Shown: positions 1 through 12,095 of the stretch, one piece after another | Position numbering within the stretch: the stretch's first letter is position 1 | Layout: every line of letters begins with the position of its first letter | Assembly: GCA_963277665.1 (NCBI GenBank) | Contig: OY728163.1 | Span: 1,901,422,644 to 1,901,486,643 of the forward strand | Length of the DNA: 64,000 nucleotides | Reading direction: 5' to 3' | From: Viscum album | Taxonomy: Eukaryota > Streptophyta > Magnoliopsida > Santalales > Viscaceae | Translations under genes and position numbers: made by a program | Notes under the pieces: model-generated | What the model saw: only the letters and a program-made list of their open reading frames with translations | The model's database searches: none | What the model was told of the DNA's origin: nothing

Positions 1-89
1 TATTAGAATAATTATCATATTTTTTTATCAATTATACTTTTAAAACCAATAATTACAATGGTTACAAATAAATGAACTCTGTTACAATC

Positions 90-1440
90 TTGGAGACAAT
101 AGGTCGTACACATGCTTGTGTAATGTTTCAAATATTCAATAGTCATTATGGAAAGACTCTAATTACGGAATAATCATTAAATATTGATCATAATACCATA
201 TATACCATATTATATACATATATATTCCATCCATGTGGTGTGGTGATGAAAAGAGAATCTAATCGCTACATGAATGTTATAGTCCATTGGCACACAAATG
301 ATGTCATCATCATTAAGTGAGTGAAAATATAAGAAATAAAATGATATATATTATATTTATAGAATGATAAATATGAAATTAATATAAAAATTATTTAAAT
401 TATATCTCATAAAATCATTAACATTATCATTATCACTATCTTTGTAAAGCGTTAGTGAAAGATGAATCACATCACATCGCGAGGTGGTAGTCCATCATAC
501 ACATGAGCGACGTTGTCGTATATCATAAAAAATTTACGTAAGAAAGGTATATAGGATATAGTGAAAAATGTGGTATAAATATTCAATGAATATAATATAT
601 TTAAATTATATCCATCATTATACCCAATACTGAATGGTGGCAATGGTAGAACGAATTACATTGGTAGGCGGGTATGTAGTCCTTCACACACGGAAATGAT
701 GATTTTGTAACCCATTTGATGTAAATGTAAAAATATATAGCTCATGAAATTATTATAAAAATTTCACAATATATTTTATATCATTATTTTAATATACCAT
801 CATGGTTTAATAATAATTTATTTAATTGGAGAAAGGAATAAAATAAAGGCACACATTGAAGAACATTACCCCTTCTTAGAGTATCCTCTTTAAGATTTCA
901 TTAATGACTTTATATGATAGATATATACCAATTATATGGATTCTTTGATGAGGGTTTGGATGTTGGTAATTTATGATGTTAGGTAATTTCTAAACCAATT
1001 TGGTTTGAGTGTGTGTATTATAGAGGATGTGGGTTGGCTTTTCATATTTTGGGGAGAAAAAGCACTTGGTATTTTTGAATATAATTTTATCAGCAACATT
1101 TTTTATATGTCACAATAGTAGAAAATAAGATATTACAGATTTTAATAGGAGGATTGGTTTAGATAAATATAAAAATTAGTATTTTTCCATTTTATAGGTA
1201 ATTTTTTCTTATATTTTTTTATTTTAACCCCCCCCCCCATTAAATCTATTTTTACTTTAACCATGGTAATTAATTATTTTTCTATAAAATACTTATTTTA
1301 GTCAATAATTAAGAAAAAAATTTAGTATTTATAAATTTTATATAATTCCAAATAATGAAACAATTTTTCATAACTCAATTGAAATTATTTGAAAATTTTA
1401 ATTTAAAATTATTCCTGAAACAATGATTGGAAAACATGTA
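90..1440. repeat. dispersed repeat, copy 1, with internal tandem units
   Basis: Four degenerate units share a core resembling TAGTCC followed by CACAC and ATGATG. The core starts at about 101, 281, 489 and 678, giving a spacing of about 180-210 bp. From about 560 to 1440 the sequence can be aligned by eye with about 47870-48810. Shared anchors are GGTGGTAGTCCA near 483 (AGTGGTAGTCCA near 47988), the poly-C/ATT block at 1228 (48543) and TTATTCC near 1410 (48785). Both copies are heavily diverged. No coding capacity is visible. It may be part of an old LTR or an internal TE region. Confidence 0.45.
1228..1238. repeat. poly-C tract (11 C)
   Basis: A homopolymer of 11 cytosines in otherwise very AT-rich sequence. 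A shorter run of C lies at the matching place in repeat copy 2 (near 48543). Its length may be unreliable in an assembly. Confidence 0.8.
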
Positions 1441-2059
1441 TTTAATGTGAAACTATTGAACAGAATAAAATTCATTTACATATAAATTCAATATTAAAAT
1501 GATATAAATGACCAAAATTGGACTATCTTATATATATTTTCAATAAATTTAATTTAAATCTGATTAAATATATAATTTATGATTATAAATTCTTTAAAAT
1601 AAAAGTTAGTTTTCATTTAAACTCTTATATTTCTCACCATTCATGAAAAAATAATTCATTCTAGAAATCCTAAAAAATCTACCATAAGCGTTTTTGTATA
1701 TAAAAATATAAAAAATCATTATTTCCATATGAAATTCCAAATAATGGAAAAAATTAATTTTCAAATATTTGAGCAAAGAGCGATGAAACCATTTTTTAGA
1801 AAAATACAATTTTTTTTAAAATAATTATTTTCTTTAAAATGATCTTTATATTATGCCTACGAAAAAATAAATATGTTTTCAGTTCATATTTTAATAATTT
1901 ATTTAATTCTATTCATACGTAACATTTTACCTCCTAATAAATAAATAAAATTGTAATGACAATATTGTATTGTTTCTCGGAAAAACATAGTCATCTATGT
2001 AACACAAGAAATAAAAGTAAAATTTTAATGTGAGTATTATAAGATAACTCATTATTGAA

Positions 2060-5000
2060 TGTATTTACACAATGTTTTTAATAAAAACGTGAATAAATGT
2101 GTGTTATATTATATTATATAATTTTATAACATTCAAATATATATAAAACCAATAAAGATGGAATTTTATTAACAGATATTTTTACATAAATCTGCCACAA
2201 AATCAATTAATTTCCAATAATTACAATTAGAAAAAAATATAAAATATTATAGAAAAAATATGAAAACATGTGTTGGACCAATCTACATGAATAATTTCCC
2301 CCACTAAGAACACTTTGGAGATGAAGAAAAATATTAGTAAACCATGGAAAAAAAAAATAAAATATGGAAATATAGAACCATGAGAGGAATTGAGTTCAAT
2401 ATTGAGTGAAGGAATAAATATGTATTTATAGAAGGTAATGTGACCATTTTAGTATTAATGTGACCTTTAAAATAGTAATAAGAAATTTCGAAATAGTAAT
2501 CTTTCCGTTGGGAATTGTAACTTAATCATCGGAATAATAATTTCATCAAAAAATATTAAATTCTAATAAGAATAATGTTTATAATTATTAAATTAGGAAC
2601 CAAAAAATTAATAATTATAAATAATAAATGCCATTTCTATGAAAATAATTGAAATTATTAGTAAATTTTCAATAAACTTTATTTTAATGTATTTTTTAAA
2701 AACAATATTTTAATATAAAAATTATTAATTATCTATTTTAGAAATTTATTTTTTAGAAAAATATATATCATTTATGAATTCATCATGTCGAAATTATCTA
2801 TGTTTTATTGTGGATAATTTTCTAAAAACATCAATTTTCATGTGAATATTAAAAATATACTTTTTCACAGAATGAGTGTACCTCAAATTACATCACTCAT
2901 GATGTAATAATGAAATAATCTTTCCTATAACATTAGGTTGTAACATTTAATTTTTAATTTCATGAATGGTTCTTTAATATAAAATAAACTCAGTTTCCAA
3001 AACTATGAAAAACTTCCCTGAACCTAATGTCAATAGTGATTCCTTAAAAGAAAAATTTTCATTCATTCAACATTACTTTTTAATTATCTAATGAATTAGA
3101 TTTATAAAAGGGAATTTAAATACTTTTGACATTATATAATATTAATAAATTATTTATAATGTAAAAAATTCACAATTACATGTTTACCTATAATATAATA
3201 TTTTATTCAATATTTTATTTTAGAATAACCCTCTCATCATGTATAACCCCTCTCCCTACCCTGGGAAAGCAACTCCTCTCACCCATTCCAACACCATTTA
3301 TCTTCCCAAAAATTCACTCTTAGGACTCTTATAATCCATAGTGATTTCTGGAATCATTCCAAATTCAATCATCATGGAGTTACACTGTCATAGAAGAGAA
3401 GCTACATTGATGATTAATTAAGTTATAATCCACTTGTCTCCCTTTGTATTTATTCATCCTTTTATCATTATTTTTAACCCACCCTCTCAAAACCCAAAAA
3501 AATAAAATAATTAATTATGAAAAAATTTGACAATATATTAATTTTGTTAAACTATTTTACCTATCATACTAATATATATCTAATAATTTTAAATTTCTTC
3601 TTCCCCCTCTCCAAACAATGTCACATCACTGTTTCGATAACAATATAAAGATACATTTCCATGTTAAAACATACAACCATCTTCATGGATAAATATTGTA
3701 AAATATATATATAACAAACATCTATATATATGAATTATAATTTTCATTAATTATTTGTACTTTTATATAATATAAACTTTAGGAAATATAGAGGTCAAAG
3801 ATAAAATAATTTTTTAAGAACAACATGATATCAAATCGCTTTAATTTCAAAAATAAAAATTAAGAAATATAATCCAATGTTTTTAATTTATAAAAATATA
3901 TATAAAAGACTATAATACAATTCAATGTCAAATTTTCAATAAATATATGTTAACTATTTATGAGGTTGATAAATAATGAAATAAGTAAGGTATTAATGTA
4001 AGGGTATTATGGAACAAAATTCCTTTATTTAGTTTATTAGATCTTCCACGATATAAAAGTTAATATTATTTTCTTTAAATTTACATTCCATTTTCTTTTG
4101 AGGATATAATTTTCTATACCATGTCAAAAAAATCTATGAAATCCATTTTTTTAATTAAATTTCTATAACATCATATTTTACTCATCATGAAATATGTCTT
4201 ACCCAATAAATAATATTGATGTATTTTGACAAAGTATGATTTCAATTATTTACTTGATAACTAAAATGTATATTCCTGAATGTATTCTTTATGAAATATT
4301 TATAAAACTAGTTCTCTTCCATGGGTTTACTTCATCACTTCTATCAATATATGTTGTAGGTGTCATGTTTGATTTTTTAATTGTTATGATGCAATGTGTG
4401 GGATATGAATTTTATACCCTCAAATAAATAAGTAAACTTGTTAAATCTCATGTGATTATATTTATTAAATATAAAAATGATGACATATTTTTATAAAATT
4501 ATGATTTTATGATTATTTTAATATGTTATAAGTGAGAAATATATTATCTTTTTCAAAACTATTGGTGGTATTTGAACACTATGACATGATGTTTAATTTT
4601 TATTCTTTTCCACTTTCCATTCCATTATCAATTGATTACATCATAATATTATTGATAATATTTTTCTTATGTCATGATGATGATTATTCTGATTACTCCT
4701 ATTATAATGATTCATGCCCTATATTCATCCTTTTACTATGATTTTTATCACCCCTTTCACTGATATACATCCTTTTGTGATTACATGTAATCGGTAGAAT
4801 GCGAAAAACACAATGAAGATAGAGATTATTTAATTAAATAATGTTTATTTTTTCCATGTTAAATTTATGTATAAGAATAATTTTCTCAAGACACTAAAAA
4901 TTTAAATCATTGATTTTAAGTGCTATTATTTTGGTTATTTTTAAATTGATGTATTAGTTATGTTAGAAAAACCAGGGTTCCTACTATTAGTATCAAATAA

Positions 5001-5078
5001 TCTTTTATTATTAATTTTTTATTAAGATTATAAAACTAGAGGGAAACCCATAATTATAATGCTATGTTTAGGTAAAAA
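2060..5078 (+). repeat. 5' LTR of TE-A
   Basis: It aligns with the 3' LTR at many points. The block GTGTTATATTATAT at about 2100 matches 11026. GAGGAATTGAGTT at 2381 matches 11296. TTCCACGATAT at 4044 matches 20796. ATGTATATTC at 4266 matches 21031. The block around ATTTGAACA at 4570 matches 21336. The left end is read as TGTATTTACAC against TGTAACACCCC in the other copy. The right end is approximate, set where similarity to the GGGTGTTAC terminus of the 3' LTR fades. Length is about 3.0 kb. Confidence 0.75.
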
Positions 5079-5479
5079 ATATAAAAATAATCTTTTAGAA
5101 AATAATAAACATAGGTATTCCATAAATTATGCATTTGATATTAATTTCACAAAAGAATAAATAATTTATTCATGCTTTGTTGGCTTACTTTTTGTTCAAA
5201 CCATTTCTAATTTAGAAATTTTTTGGAAGTATGATAATCCAATCAAACAACCCATGTGAGGTATAATTAAATGATTTCATGAGTGAATCACATAATTCCA
5301 TGGGTGGGGGAGTTCAAAAAGACATGTAAATTATTTTAATGTTTTCTCAATATATGAATAATAAACCGAGTCATGTGGTTTTTCTACCTTTACATAAAAA
5401 TGATAAACTTGGAAAAGAGTAATTAATGTGGAAATGACCATCGATGTATAGTAGAACGTGTTTTTTGAAAACAAGTACA
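5079..5479. other. TE-A leader remnant
   Basis: This lies between the 5' LTR and the LINE insertion. A tRNA-complementary primer site would be expected near its left end, but none is recognisable. No open frame or motif is visible. Confidence 0.4.
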
Positions 5480-5545
5480 GATAGAATTAATGACGAAGAT
5501 CAGCATCTGTAGATAAGCAGAGCCATGGAGAGAAATTGTCTAGCC

Positions 5546-5970
5546 AGAGCTAGTTGACATCAAATAGGCCTGAGGCCGCCAGCTGATGAGCCGCATTACT
5601 TCCTTCCCTTTTGTTAAAGCAGAAGGTGCAGAAAGAAAAGCCTTGAAAAATCGAGTGAATTCTTCTGATGATGAGGCCAAACGACTGAAGTCCTGCGTCA
5701 TTGTGGTTAATAGCATCGACCACAGTGAGGCAGTCAGACTCAATGATGATATAAACCCATCCACATTCCACAACGAGCATCATACCTGCAAGGATGGCTA
5801 AGGACTCAGCAAGTGCAGGTTCCCAGAAGGCGTGATGTCATTCATAATTTGATGCAATGATTTTCCCTAGATGATTTCGGGCCAGGAGACCGAGATCAAC
5901 AAGCCCATCCTTGGGGAGAGATACATTCACATTAAGCTTGAGAGTCCCTTCTCCTGGGGGGTTCCAATGT
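5546..5970 (-). pseudogene. LINE ORF2 remnant: RNase H (RVT_3 type)
   Basis: The minus-strand product begins with WNPPGEGTLKLNVNVS. This matches the start of plant LINE RNase H domains, where the pattern is P..G.LKLNVD. The first catalytic aspartate is read as asparagine (NVN), which would abolish metal binding. Further on, IIIESDCLTVVDAI retains the ESD catalytic block and REGSNAAHQLAASGL matches the C-terminal H..R..N..AH.LA helix. A stop and a frame change separate the two halves near 5838. In the intact element this enzyme would degrade the RNA of the RNA-DNA hybrid during retrotransposition. Confidence 0.8.
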
Positions 5971-6229
5971 GGGGGATAGGAAGAGGTTACACTTGGCATA
6001 GAGTGTTCTTGGTTGTCCCTACAGCCCTCAATCCAAGAGATGGCCCGTTCAATCCAGAATTTGGGAGGTTTATGAACGTGGTGAAAAACAGAATCGTTAC
6101 GCCGAACCCAAATGATCCAGGAAAGGGTGCAAAGAGAACCAACCTTAAACAATGAAAGAGAGGAAAACCAATTAATCAGAACATTGGAGAGGTCAGAGGC
6201 AATGTCCATGGAAGCATCTGAAACTGGGC

Positions 6230-6560
6230 CCCATAAATTCCAAAAAAAATTAGCTCCTGAGTAGTGAATGATGGCATGAAAAGGAGATTCTGGAATGTTC
6301 GGGCAGAAAGGGAAAGACTCACCACTGGTCATATGTTGGTAAGAGAGAAGGCTCATGGTAGGGAGAGTGCCCGTGCACACCTTCCACCAAAATTGGCATA
6401 TTTTTTGGGGACGTTGAGCTTACAAAGCAATTTCCATGGTCCCTCCGCCCGGTCGACAGCGTGGATTCCAAGAGCTAATCTGTACCCCGATCTCACAGTG
6501 AATTCTCCTGAAATGTCATTGTTCTAGAAAAGATGTTTGAGGCCTGCATCAGAGACCTAG
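6230..6560 (-). pseudogene. LINE ORF2 remnant: zf-RVT region
   Basis: Read on the minus strand, GEFTVRSGYRLALG followed by WKLLCKLNVP matches the segment before the zinc-binding region in plant LINE and non-LTR reverse transcriptases. The reading frame then shifts and continues as ICQFWWKVCTGTLPT and FCPNIPESPFHAI, matching the family pattern of a PK..FLW..LPT stretch followed by Cys and His ligands. In CPNIPES the second cysteine of the usual CxxC is missing. A stop lies just upstream of GEFTV. The domain continues without a break into the linker leading to RNase H (5838-6230). Identification rests on motif order and is fairly secure; function is lost. Confidence 0.75.
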
Positions 6561-6689
6561 GGGATTCTCAGGATTATTCTTTGGTATCTTTCGTTAAATC
6601 ATCCATGGATCGTTTCCTAACACCACCCCGGGCCCTGGTCTGAAAGGAGGCAATTGGCAGTGGCGTCTTTAAGAAATTTTGAACCTTTT

Positions 6690-7580
6690 ATTGTGGAATA
6701 TTTGGACAATTCAATGAATATGATCTTTTCTATGACCCGTTGTTCTATAAAGTATATGATAACATTGGACTTTTAACATTTAGATAGAGAAGCTGACCAA
6801 TGGTGGGTGTTTATTATGAATACCTACATGAAAGATGAAATTGATGTGATATAGTGGGTTGATTTTGAAAATATTTTATTCCATGTATTTCCCTCTAACT
6901 CTTTAAACAAATTAGGAGAGATAATTCATAGAGCTGAAGAAAAAGGAAGATAAATATATTGGTTATTATGAGGGAAATGACTTATAGATTTCAAGATATG
7001 CCTTAGTTTTCTTAAAAAAACAATTATATCAATATTTATCTTGTTTAAAAATAAACATTTGAAAGGATCTATCTATCTGAGAATTTGAGAGTTATGAAGT
7101 AGTGTGTTTATGTTATCTCAACATAGAGAAGGATTTTGGGTAACGGACACATGGTTTTGGAGATATGTAGAGAACAATCGAGATTCAAGCTAGTTGGTCA
7201 AATGAAAAAGGGGGAATGATGATCTAACTACCTTGTTGTCAAAATGTGGTACGAAGAATCATGGAAATTATATAAAAGAAAAAGCTAAATTCTTACTATG
7301 AATGAGATAAGTCCATCAAGCTCATAAATATCGATGAGACATAATTTTTTTTGATAATATGATAGAGTAAAGGAGGAAACCTCTTAATGCACCACATATG
7401 GGTCAATGCATCATCTGTAGGGAGAAAAGGAACTATAAAAGTTTGTGAACTAAGCAACATATACTTAAAGTTAATCCACATCAACATCAACTAAAATAAT
7501 ATGATCATGTAAAATCTTACTACATCACTTATCTTTATTTGAATCAAGAAAAGTAAATCATACATGGTACACTTATTATT
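6690..7580 (+). pseudogene. TE-A gag remnant
   Basis: Gag forms the particle that packages retrotransposon RNA. At about 6780-6905 the plus strand reads HLDREADQWW, then after a stop WVDFENILFHVFP, which matches the family pattern L..EA..WW ... W..F...F...YFP of Ty3/gypsy gag (Retrotrans_gag). The rest is too broken to follow and no CCHC zinc knuckle could be recognised before the protease at 7590. Many in-frame stops are present. It lies immediately right of the LINE insertion, so the gag start may have been displaced or lost. Confidence 0.65.
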
Positions 7581-7589
7581 CACTCTTGA

Positions 7590-8030
7590 ATGATTTTTTT
7601 ATTTGATTCGAGTTCTACACATTACATTATATCCTTTGTGTTTTTTAGAAATTTTGAATCAAAGCCTCAATACCATGAAGTAATGATATTTTTTAAAACA
7701 CATAGTGGTGAAATATTTTTAACTCATGTGTTTAACTCTTATCCTATTGTAAATATGGGAAGATTCTTCCTACAAATCTCATAATACTACCCTTGTTGGA
7801 ATTTTATGCTATACTATGCATGGATTGGCATTCATTATATATAGCATGCATCAACTAAATGGAAAATGAAATATGTTTTCATATTCTAATTCACACAATG
7901 AAACTCTACAAATTAATAGACTATCATGAGAATCCTTTGTAAAATTCATCAATAGTGTGGGTGTTCAAACCCTACAGAGAAGCATATATTACCCAAATTT
8001 TTTTAAAGGAAGGTACATACTTTGAGGAAA
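7590..8030 (+). pseudogene. TE-A aspartic protease remnant
   Basis: The retroviral-type aspartic protease cleaves the Gag-Pol polyprotein. The segment FLFDSSSTHYIIS matches the active-site region VLFDSGASHSFIS of gypsy proteases. The catalytic DSG triplet reads DSS, which is not expected to be active. Downstream at about 7801-7840 FYAILCMDWHSLY matches the FDVILGMDWL motif that closes the domain in this family. The two blocks are the right distance apart, about 200 bp. The frame is open to 7784, then broken. Confidence 0.7.
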
Positions 8031-8039
8031 TTACCATTG

Positions 8040-9000
8040 TTAGGGAATAAACTAATGTATTTATCTATGAGTTAAATGGACTTACCCCAAATTTTTAGAT
8101 AGGGTTCTTAATAGTGATCATAAAAGGATCCACACAAAACTAAAAATTACCCTATAGGTTAGCAATGATCAAACTGTAAGAGTTCAAGATAAAGATAAAA
8201 GGGAATTTGACCAAAGTGTTTATATTCCCAAGTGTGTTCCCTTGGGGTGAACCAATTATATTTTTAAAAAAGAGTGATAGATTTTTATAGTAGTGTATCG
8301 ATTACAGATTGATAAACAAGATCACCATTGAGGACAAGTACACTACCAAGAATTGATGACATATTCAATCAACTTTGAGGAGATCAGTAACTCTCAATGT
8401 TGGATCATCATTCTGGATATCGTGAACTGAAGGTAATGAAGGAATAATTTAGAAATAATTTTATCAGTACAAGGAACAAACAATTTGAGTTCATAGTGAG
8501 CACTTCATAATTACTAATTCCCCTGAAATCTTAATGTATTTGATAAATGGAGTCTTTAGAGACAACCATGTAATTTTATGGGTAGTTTGTTTCAATGATA
8601 TTATGATTTACTATAAGAGAAACATGTAACAAGAATAGAAGCTCTAGATTTAGTTGGTGAAATTAATAAAGGAGAAAATATATCATGTGTTTAGTTATTT
8701 TGAATTTTAGATGAAATAAGTCACATTATTTTGGCATGTTATCAAAATTGATGGATTTTTTTATGGACCCTTCAGTGGAAAATTAAATTTAGGAATTTTA
8801 CAGACCCACTAGTTTCCTGTAGATTCGGATTTTTCATGTCATAACTAGGTACTATCAAAGATTTGTGAGAAATTTCTCATTATTGACCTTCTTGCAAATG
8901 AAGTTATCATAGAAATATGTAAAGTATGTCTGGATGGATGAATGTGAGGAAAGGTTCAAGGTGCTCAAAAATCCGAAACTTACTTAACCTATACCCACAC
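8040..9000 (+). pseudogene. TE-A reverse transcriptase remnant
   Basis: RT copies the element RNA into DNA. Blocks in the correct order are: ELNGLTPN at the start (family ELPGLPP), PWGEPIIFLKK at about 8230 (PWGAPVLFVKK), CIDYRLINKITIEDKY at about 8300 ([16 protein letters not shown]), a GHVVSKEGI-like block near 8735, then YYQRFVRNFSLLT at about 8851 (YYRRFI..FS.LT) and YVWMDECEERFKVLK. The catalytic YxDD/FxDD region near 8600 is not readable. Several stops and at least two frame changes occur. The match of order and spacing to Ty3/gypsy RT is strong. Confidence 0.8.
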
Positions 9001-9420
9001 TACCAATAATAGAAGAAGGTTTTGGGATATAAAATGATGCTTAAATGGAAGGATATGGTTGTATAGTCATAAATAATGATAAACTGATTGCCTATGCCTT
9101 AAGACATTTGAAGACCGTGCATAAGATCTACCCAAAAACTGATCTAGAGTTAGCATTGATATTTTTTTCATTGAAAATATGGTTTCACTACCTCTATGGT
9201 GAGTATTGTGACATATATAATGATCTAAAGATCCTAATGTGTATATTTACATAAAAACAGATTAACATACCCCAAAATAGATAGTTATAACTAATTAAGG
9301 ACTACGATTTCTCTATTCACTACCATTTGAGAATGGGGAACAAGGTAGCTTATTCTCATAGAAGAAAAGAACCCACCAATCTATCCAAGATTTTGATTTA
9401 TAAAGAACCCATATTTTTAG
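9000..9420 (+). pseudogene. TE-A RNase H remnant
   Basis: This follows RT directly and removes template RNA in the intact element. A continuous frame from 9045 to 9254 reads GYGCIVINNDKLIAYALR, then KIYPKTDLELALIFFSLK and YLYGEYCDIYNDLK. This corresponds block by block to the gypsy RNase H pattern GLGCVLMQ..VIAYASR, NYPTHDLELAAVVFALK and YLYG..C.IYTDHKSL. The DLEL and Y.D acidic positions are retained, while the DHKSL histidine reads leucine. A stop follows CIFT (family YIFTQ). It is one of the best preserved parts of TE-A. Confidence 0.85.
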
Positions 9421-9559
9421 AAATGATATTGATGGATCTCAAAATCATAATTATAATGAATAAATCCTACGATTAAAAAATCATTTCCCCACCGTATATT
9501 GAAGAGAAGACAAAGAGGTATAAATAAATGATATATACATGTAAATGAATTTGAAAGAA

Positions 9560-10560
9560 GTAATTTAAGGGAATCTACATGAGTTTTATATAAATGTTGA
9601 TGGTAATACTAAGTTTGGAACGAGGATTTGTGTTCGTTTATCACTTGATATAATGAAGCATCTATTAGATATTCCACAAATATCATATTTCTACATCTAT
9701 TTTGGAATCACCACGTAGTCCCTTGATATTTGAGAACATTTATTGTTGGAAAAAAATGAATAAGGAGATTATTGAGTACATTTCATGTTTTTTTTAAGTA
9801 TCATCAACTTAATGCTGAGTGACAGATGTTTAATGGGATGATGCAACCATTGCCTATGCTCATGTGAAAATGGAATAACACCACTATGTTATTTGTCACT
9901 TTCCCCCAAAAACATCCAATGGAAACAATGAAATATGGATTATTGTGGATTTACTCACCAAGACTATCGACAATATTTCTATTAAGGAATATTTCTCGCT
10001 TGATCATATTTCCATGATATATGTGATGGATTTAGTGAGGATACATGGGGTAACACATTTGATCATCCTTGATCATGATCCAAGGTTCACATCAAAAATG
10101 GGGTGAAGTCGTCAACAATATTATTGTAATGAGTTGAATTTCATCATAGCCTATCACCCTCAATCTGTTGGTCGATCATAAAGGACTATTTGAACACTCA
10201 AGGAAATGATAAGAGAAATGCCTATACAATTGAAATGAGGATGTGATCAGCATTCCATTGGCTATTTTATAATATAATAATATCCAATAATAAACTATTC
10301 AAATTTCTCCATATGATTCTCTATATTGGAATCAGTTTATAACTCTATCTTGTTGGGGATGCTGTTGGTGAAAGAAATTTATATAGACTAAATCTTCCTC
10401 AAGAGACGAAAGAGAAGGTTCATGCCAAACCAAAACATATAAATGTTACTCAATGTATGAAAAAGGGCTATTTGTTTTACCATCGGAGGGATGTGGAGTT
10501 TGATGTCATATAAAAATTATTCCTTTGAATATAACAATAAATGATAGTCATGTGGTTTGG
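9560..10560 (+). pseudogene. TE-A integrase remnant
   Basis: Integrase inserts the DNA copy into the chromosome. KMNKEIIEYISCFFKYHQ (family K.D..EFV..C..CQQ) leads into GMMQPLPMLMWKW, which matches LLQPLPIPEWKW, the block before the catalytic core. Farther on DLVRIHGVTHLIILD and HDPRFTSKMG match EIVRLHGVP.SIVSDRDPRFTS. The region of the second catalytic Asp reads LDHDPRF. YHPQSVGRS then matches HPQTDGQSE, where the catalytic Glu is lost (reads as stop). The first catalytic block MDF reads MLF. Stops and frameshifts are frequent. Clearly a dead copy. Confidence 0.8.
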
Positions 10561-10957
10561 AAATAAAGGTATGGTTAACCCTAGGTACATTGTCCTATTT
10601 AATATCCTTGATTTCATTAGATTTGTGTCATATCGGATTGTACATACACTAATATGGTTTATTTTCATGATGTGTTCTACATATCGCTCCAAGGGAAGTA
10701 CATAAAAAATCCATCACTTGTATTGAATCAAGAGGTGGTATAAATATTTAATGACTTCTCATACAATGAATTGATGATAAAGATCATGGACTATAAAGAA
10801 ACATTTATCCACAACAACACAACTCACTATGTTAATGTGTTATGTTGGGAAACAAGTATAGATAGGTGACTTGGGAATGAGAGGAAAAAATTTATAGAAG
10901 TACCCTCACCTAATATCATCTGAGAATATGAGTTGACATTTCATGAATGAAATCTCT
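10560..10957 (+). pseudogene. TE-A integrase C-terminus / chromodomain-like tail
   Basis: FHDVFYISLQGKYIKNPS at about 10660 matches the VH.VFHVSMLRKYV.DPSH block found after the integrase core in plant gypsy elements. It is followed by EVVQIFNDFSY-like sequence (with a stop) and IMDYKE, matching the IL.RRE segment that opens the chromodomain-like module of chromoviruses. The tail LGNERKKFIEVPSPN corresponds to the WE.E.....YP end. In chromoviruses this module directs insertion by binding histone marks (family knowledge). Stops interrupt it. Confidence 0.7.
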
Positions 10958-10970
10958 AAAGAGGGAATGA
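10958..10970 (+). promoter_or_regulatory. TE-A polypurine tract
   Basis: AAAGAGGGAATGA lies directly before the TG that opens the 3' LTR, where the plus-strand primer of an LTR retrotransposon is expected. It fixes the LTR start at 10971. Confidence 0.7.
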
Positions 10971-12095
10971 TGTAACACCCCATTGTTTTTAGTAAAAAAT
11001 TCATGAATAAAGGTGTGTTATATTATATAATATAATACTATGCCCATAAAAAATATAGAAAAATGAAAAAATACATTGTTTCATTACAAAATAATGTTGA
11101 AATTAGAAATTAAACTAATTATAATTCAACATATTACAACTAAATAGATAAATTTAAAATAGAAAATCCACATTGAAAAATTTTAGATTTCCCCAAACTA
11201 CTAAAATAATTACCCCCATTGTAATAATGGTAGAAAATAATAAAACTATTATAAAACCAAGAAAAATTACAGAAAATTTAATATAGAAACATAAGAGGAA
11301 TTGAGTTGAATATTTAGTGAACAAATGAAGTAGTATTTAAAGGAGGAAAGAAGAATATTAGAAATGAAATGTGACCATTAGAAGGCAAACATGACTACTG
11401 GGAATGGTAAAATGATCATTATAAAATTAATTTTATCTCAAAATAATTAATTTTAATGAAAATAATATTTATCATCATTATTTTATGTAAATATAAATAT
11501 TATAAATCAAAAAACAAAAATATCCAGTCTAAGAAACTAAAAGAAAATTTAATCACCTTTTTAATAATTTGTATTTAAAAATATTTTAAAAAAATATATT
11601 TATTTTAATATTTAAAATTATAATTACCCATTTTAGATTTTTAATTTGATATATGAATATAATTTTTTTATATTAAAAATATTAGATTATTCTTGAATTA
11701 TTTTGGGTAATTTTATAAAATACACTGATTTGGGAGTGAATAGTAAAAATACTATTTTTCACTTATGTGGTGTAACTAAAATAAAATAATTCAAGATTTA
11801 ATATTGAAATAATCCTTTATATAACATTAGTTTTTTCCATGGTATATTTAATTTTATAAATGGTTCATTAAAATAAAATAAAAATAATTTCTAACCAAAA
11901 AAGAACTCTCCAAATCCTAAAGTCAAAAATGATTCCTTAAAATAACATTTTTTCAATCGTTCTACTTCCTAGTTTAAGAAAAAAATTAATTACTATTATA
12001 AATTGTATTTAAAGACTCAAAAGAATTATATTATATTATTATATGATTTATAATGTCAAAAATTCACTATTATTGGTATTACCTTTAATTTATTA
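10971..12095 (+). repeat. 3' LTR of TE-A, left part
   Basis: It starts TGTAACACCCC right after the polypurine tract. It aligns with the first ~1.15 kb of the 5' LTR (2060-3210). The alignment breaks at about 12095 and resumes at 19981, so the LTR has been split by TE-B. Confidence 0.8.

Larger units (their letters stand above)
1..2059. other. AT-rich non-genic flank of TE-A
   Basis: No coding region can be supported here; all reading frames are broken by frequent stops. The stretch holds a degenerate repeat (separate entry) and a run of 11 C at 1228-1238. It ends where the 5' LTR of TE-A begins. It is probably older repeat sequence into which TE-A inserted, but no protein motif shows which kind. 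Confidence 0.6.
5480..6560 (-). mobile_element. 5'-truncated plant LINE (L1-type) fragment
   Basis: The minus strand encodes, in order, the end of a LINE reverse transcriptase ORF, a zinc-binding region of the zf-RVT type and a C-terminal RNase H, the usual ORF2 tail of plant L1-like LINEs. Only the 3' quarter is present, as expected from incomplete target-primed reverse transcription. A short A run on the minus strand (T6 at about 5461-5466) could be the remains of the poly(A) end. GC content is clearly higher than in surrounding TE-A sequence, so it is probably a later insertion into the TE-A leader. No target duplication was found. Frameshifts and stops make it non-functional. Confidence 0.8.

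Noticed and set aside
2055..2059. Target duplication of TE-A (TTGAA against GAAAA at 21801).
   Set aside because: The two flanks agree poorly and in an uncertain register, so no duplication is claimed.
5586..6527. Plus-strand frames of 71-94 codons.
   Set aside because: They are antisense to the LINE zf-RVT and RNase H coding sequence, which explains them.
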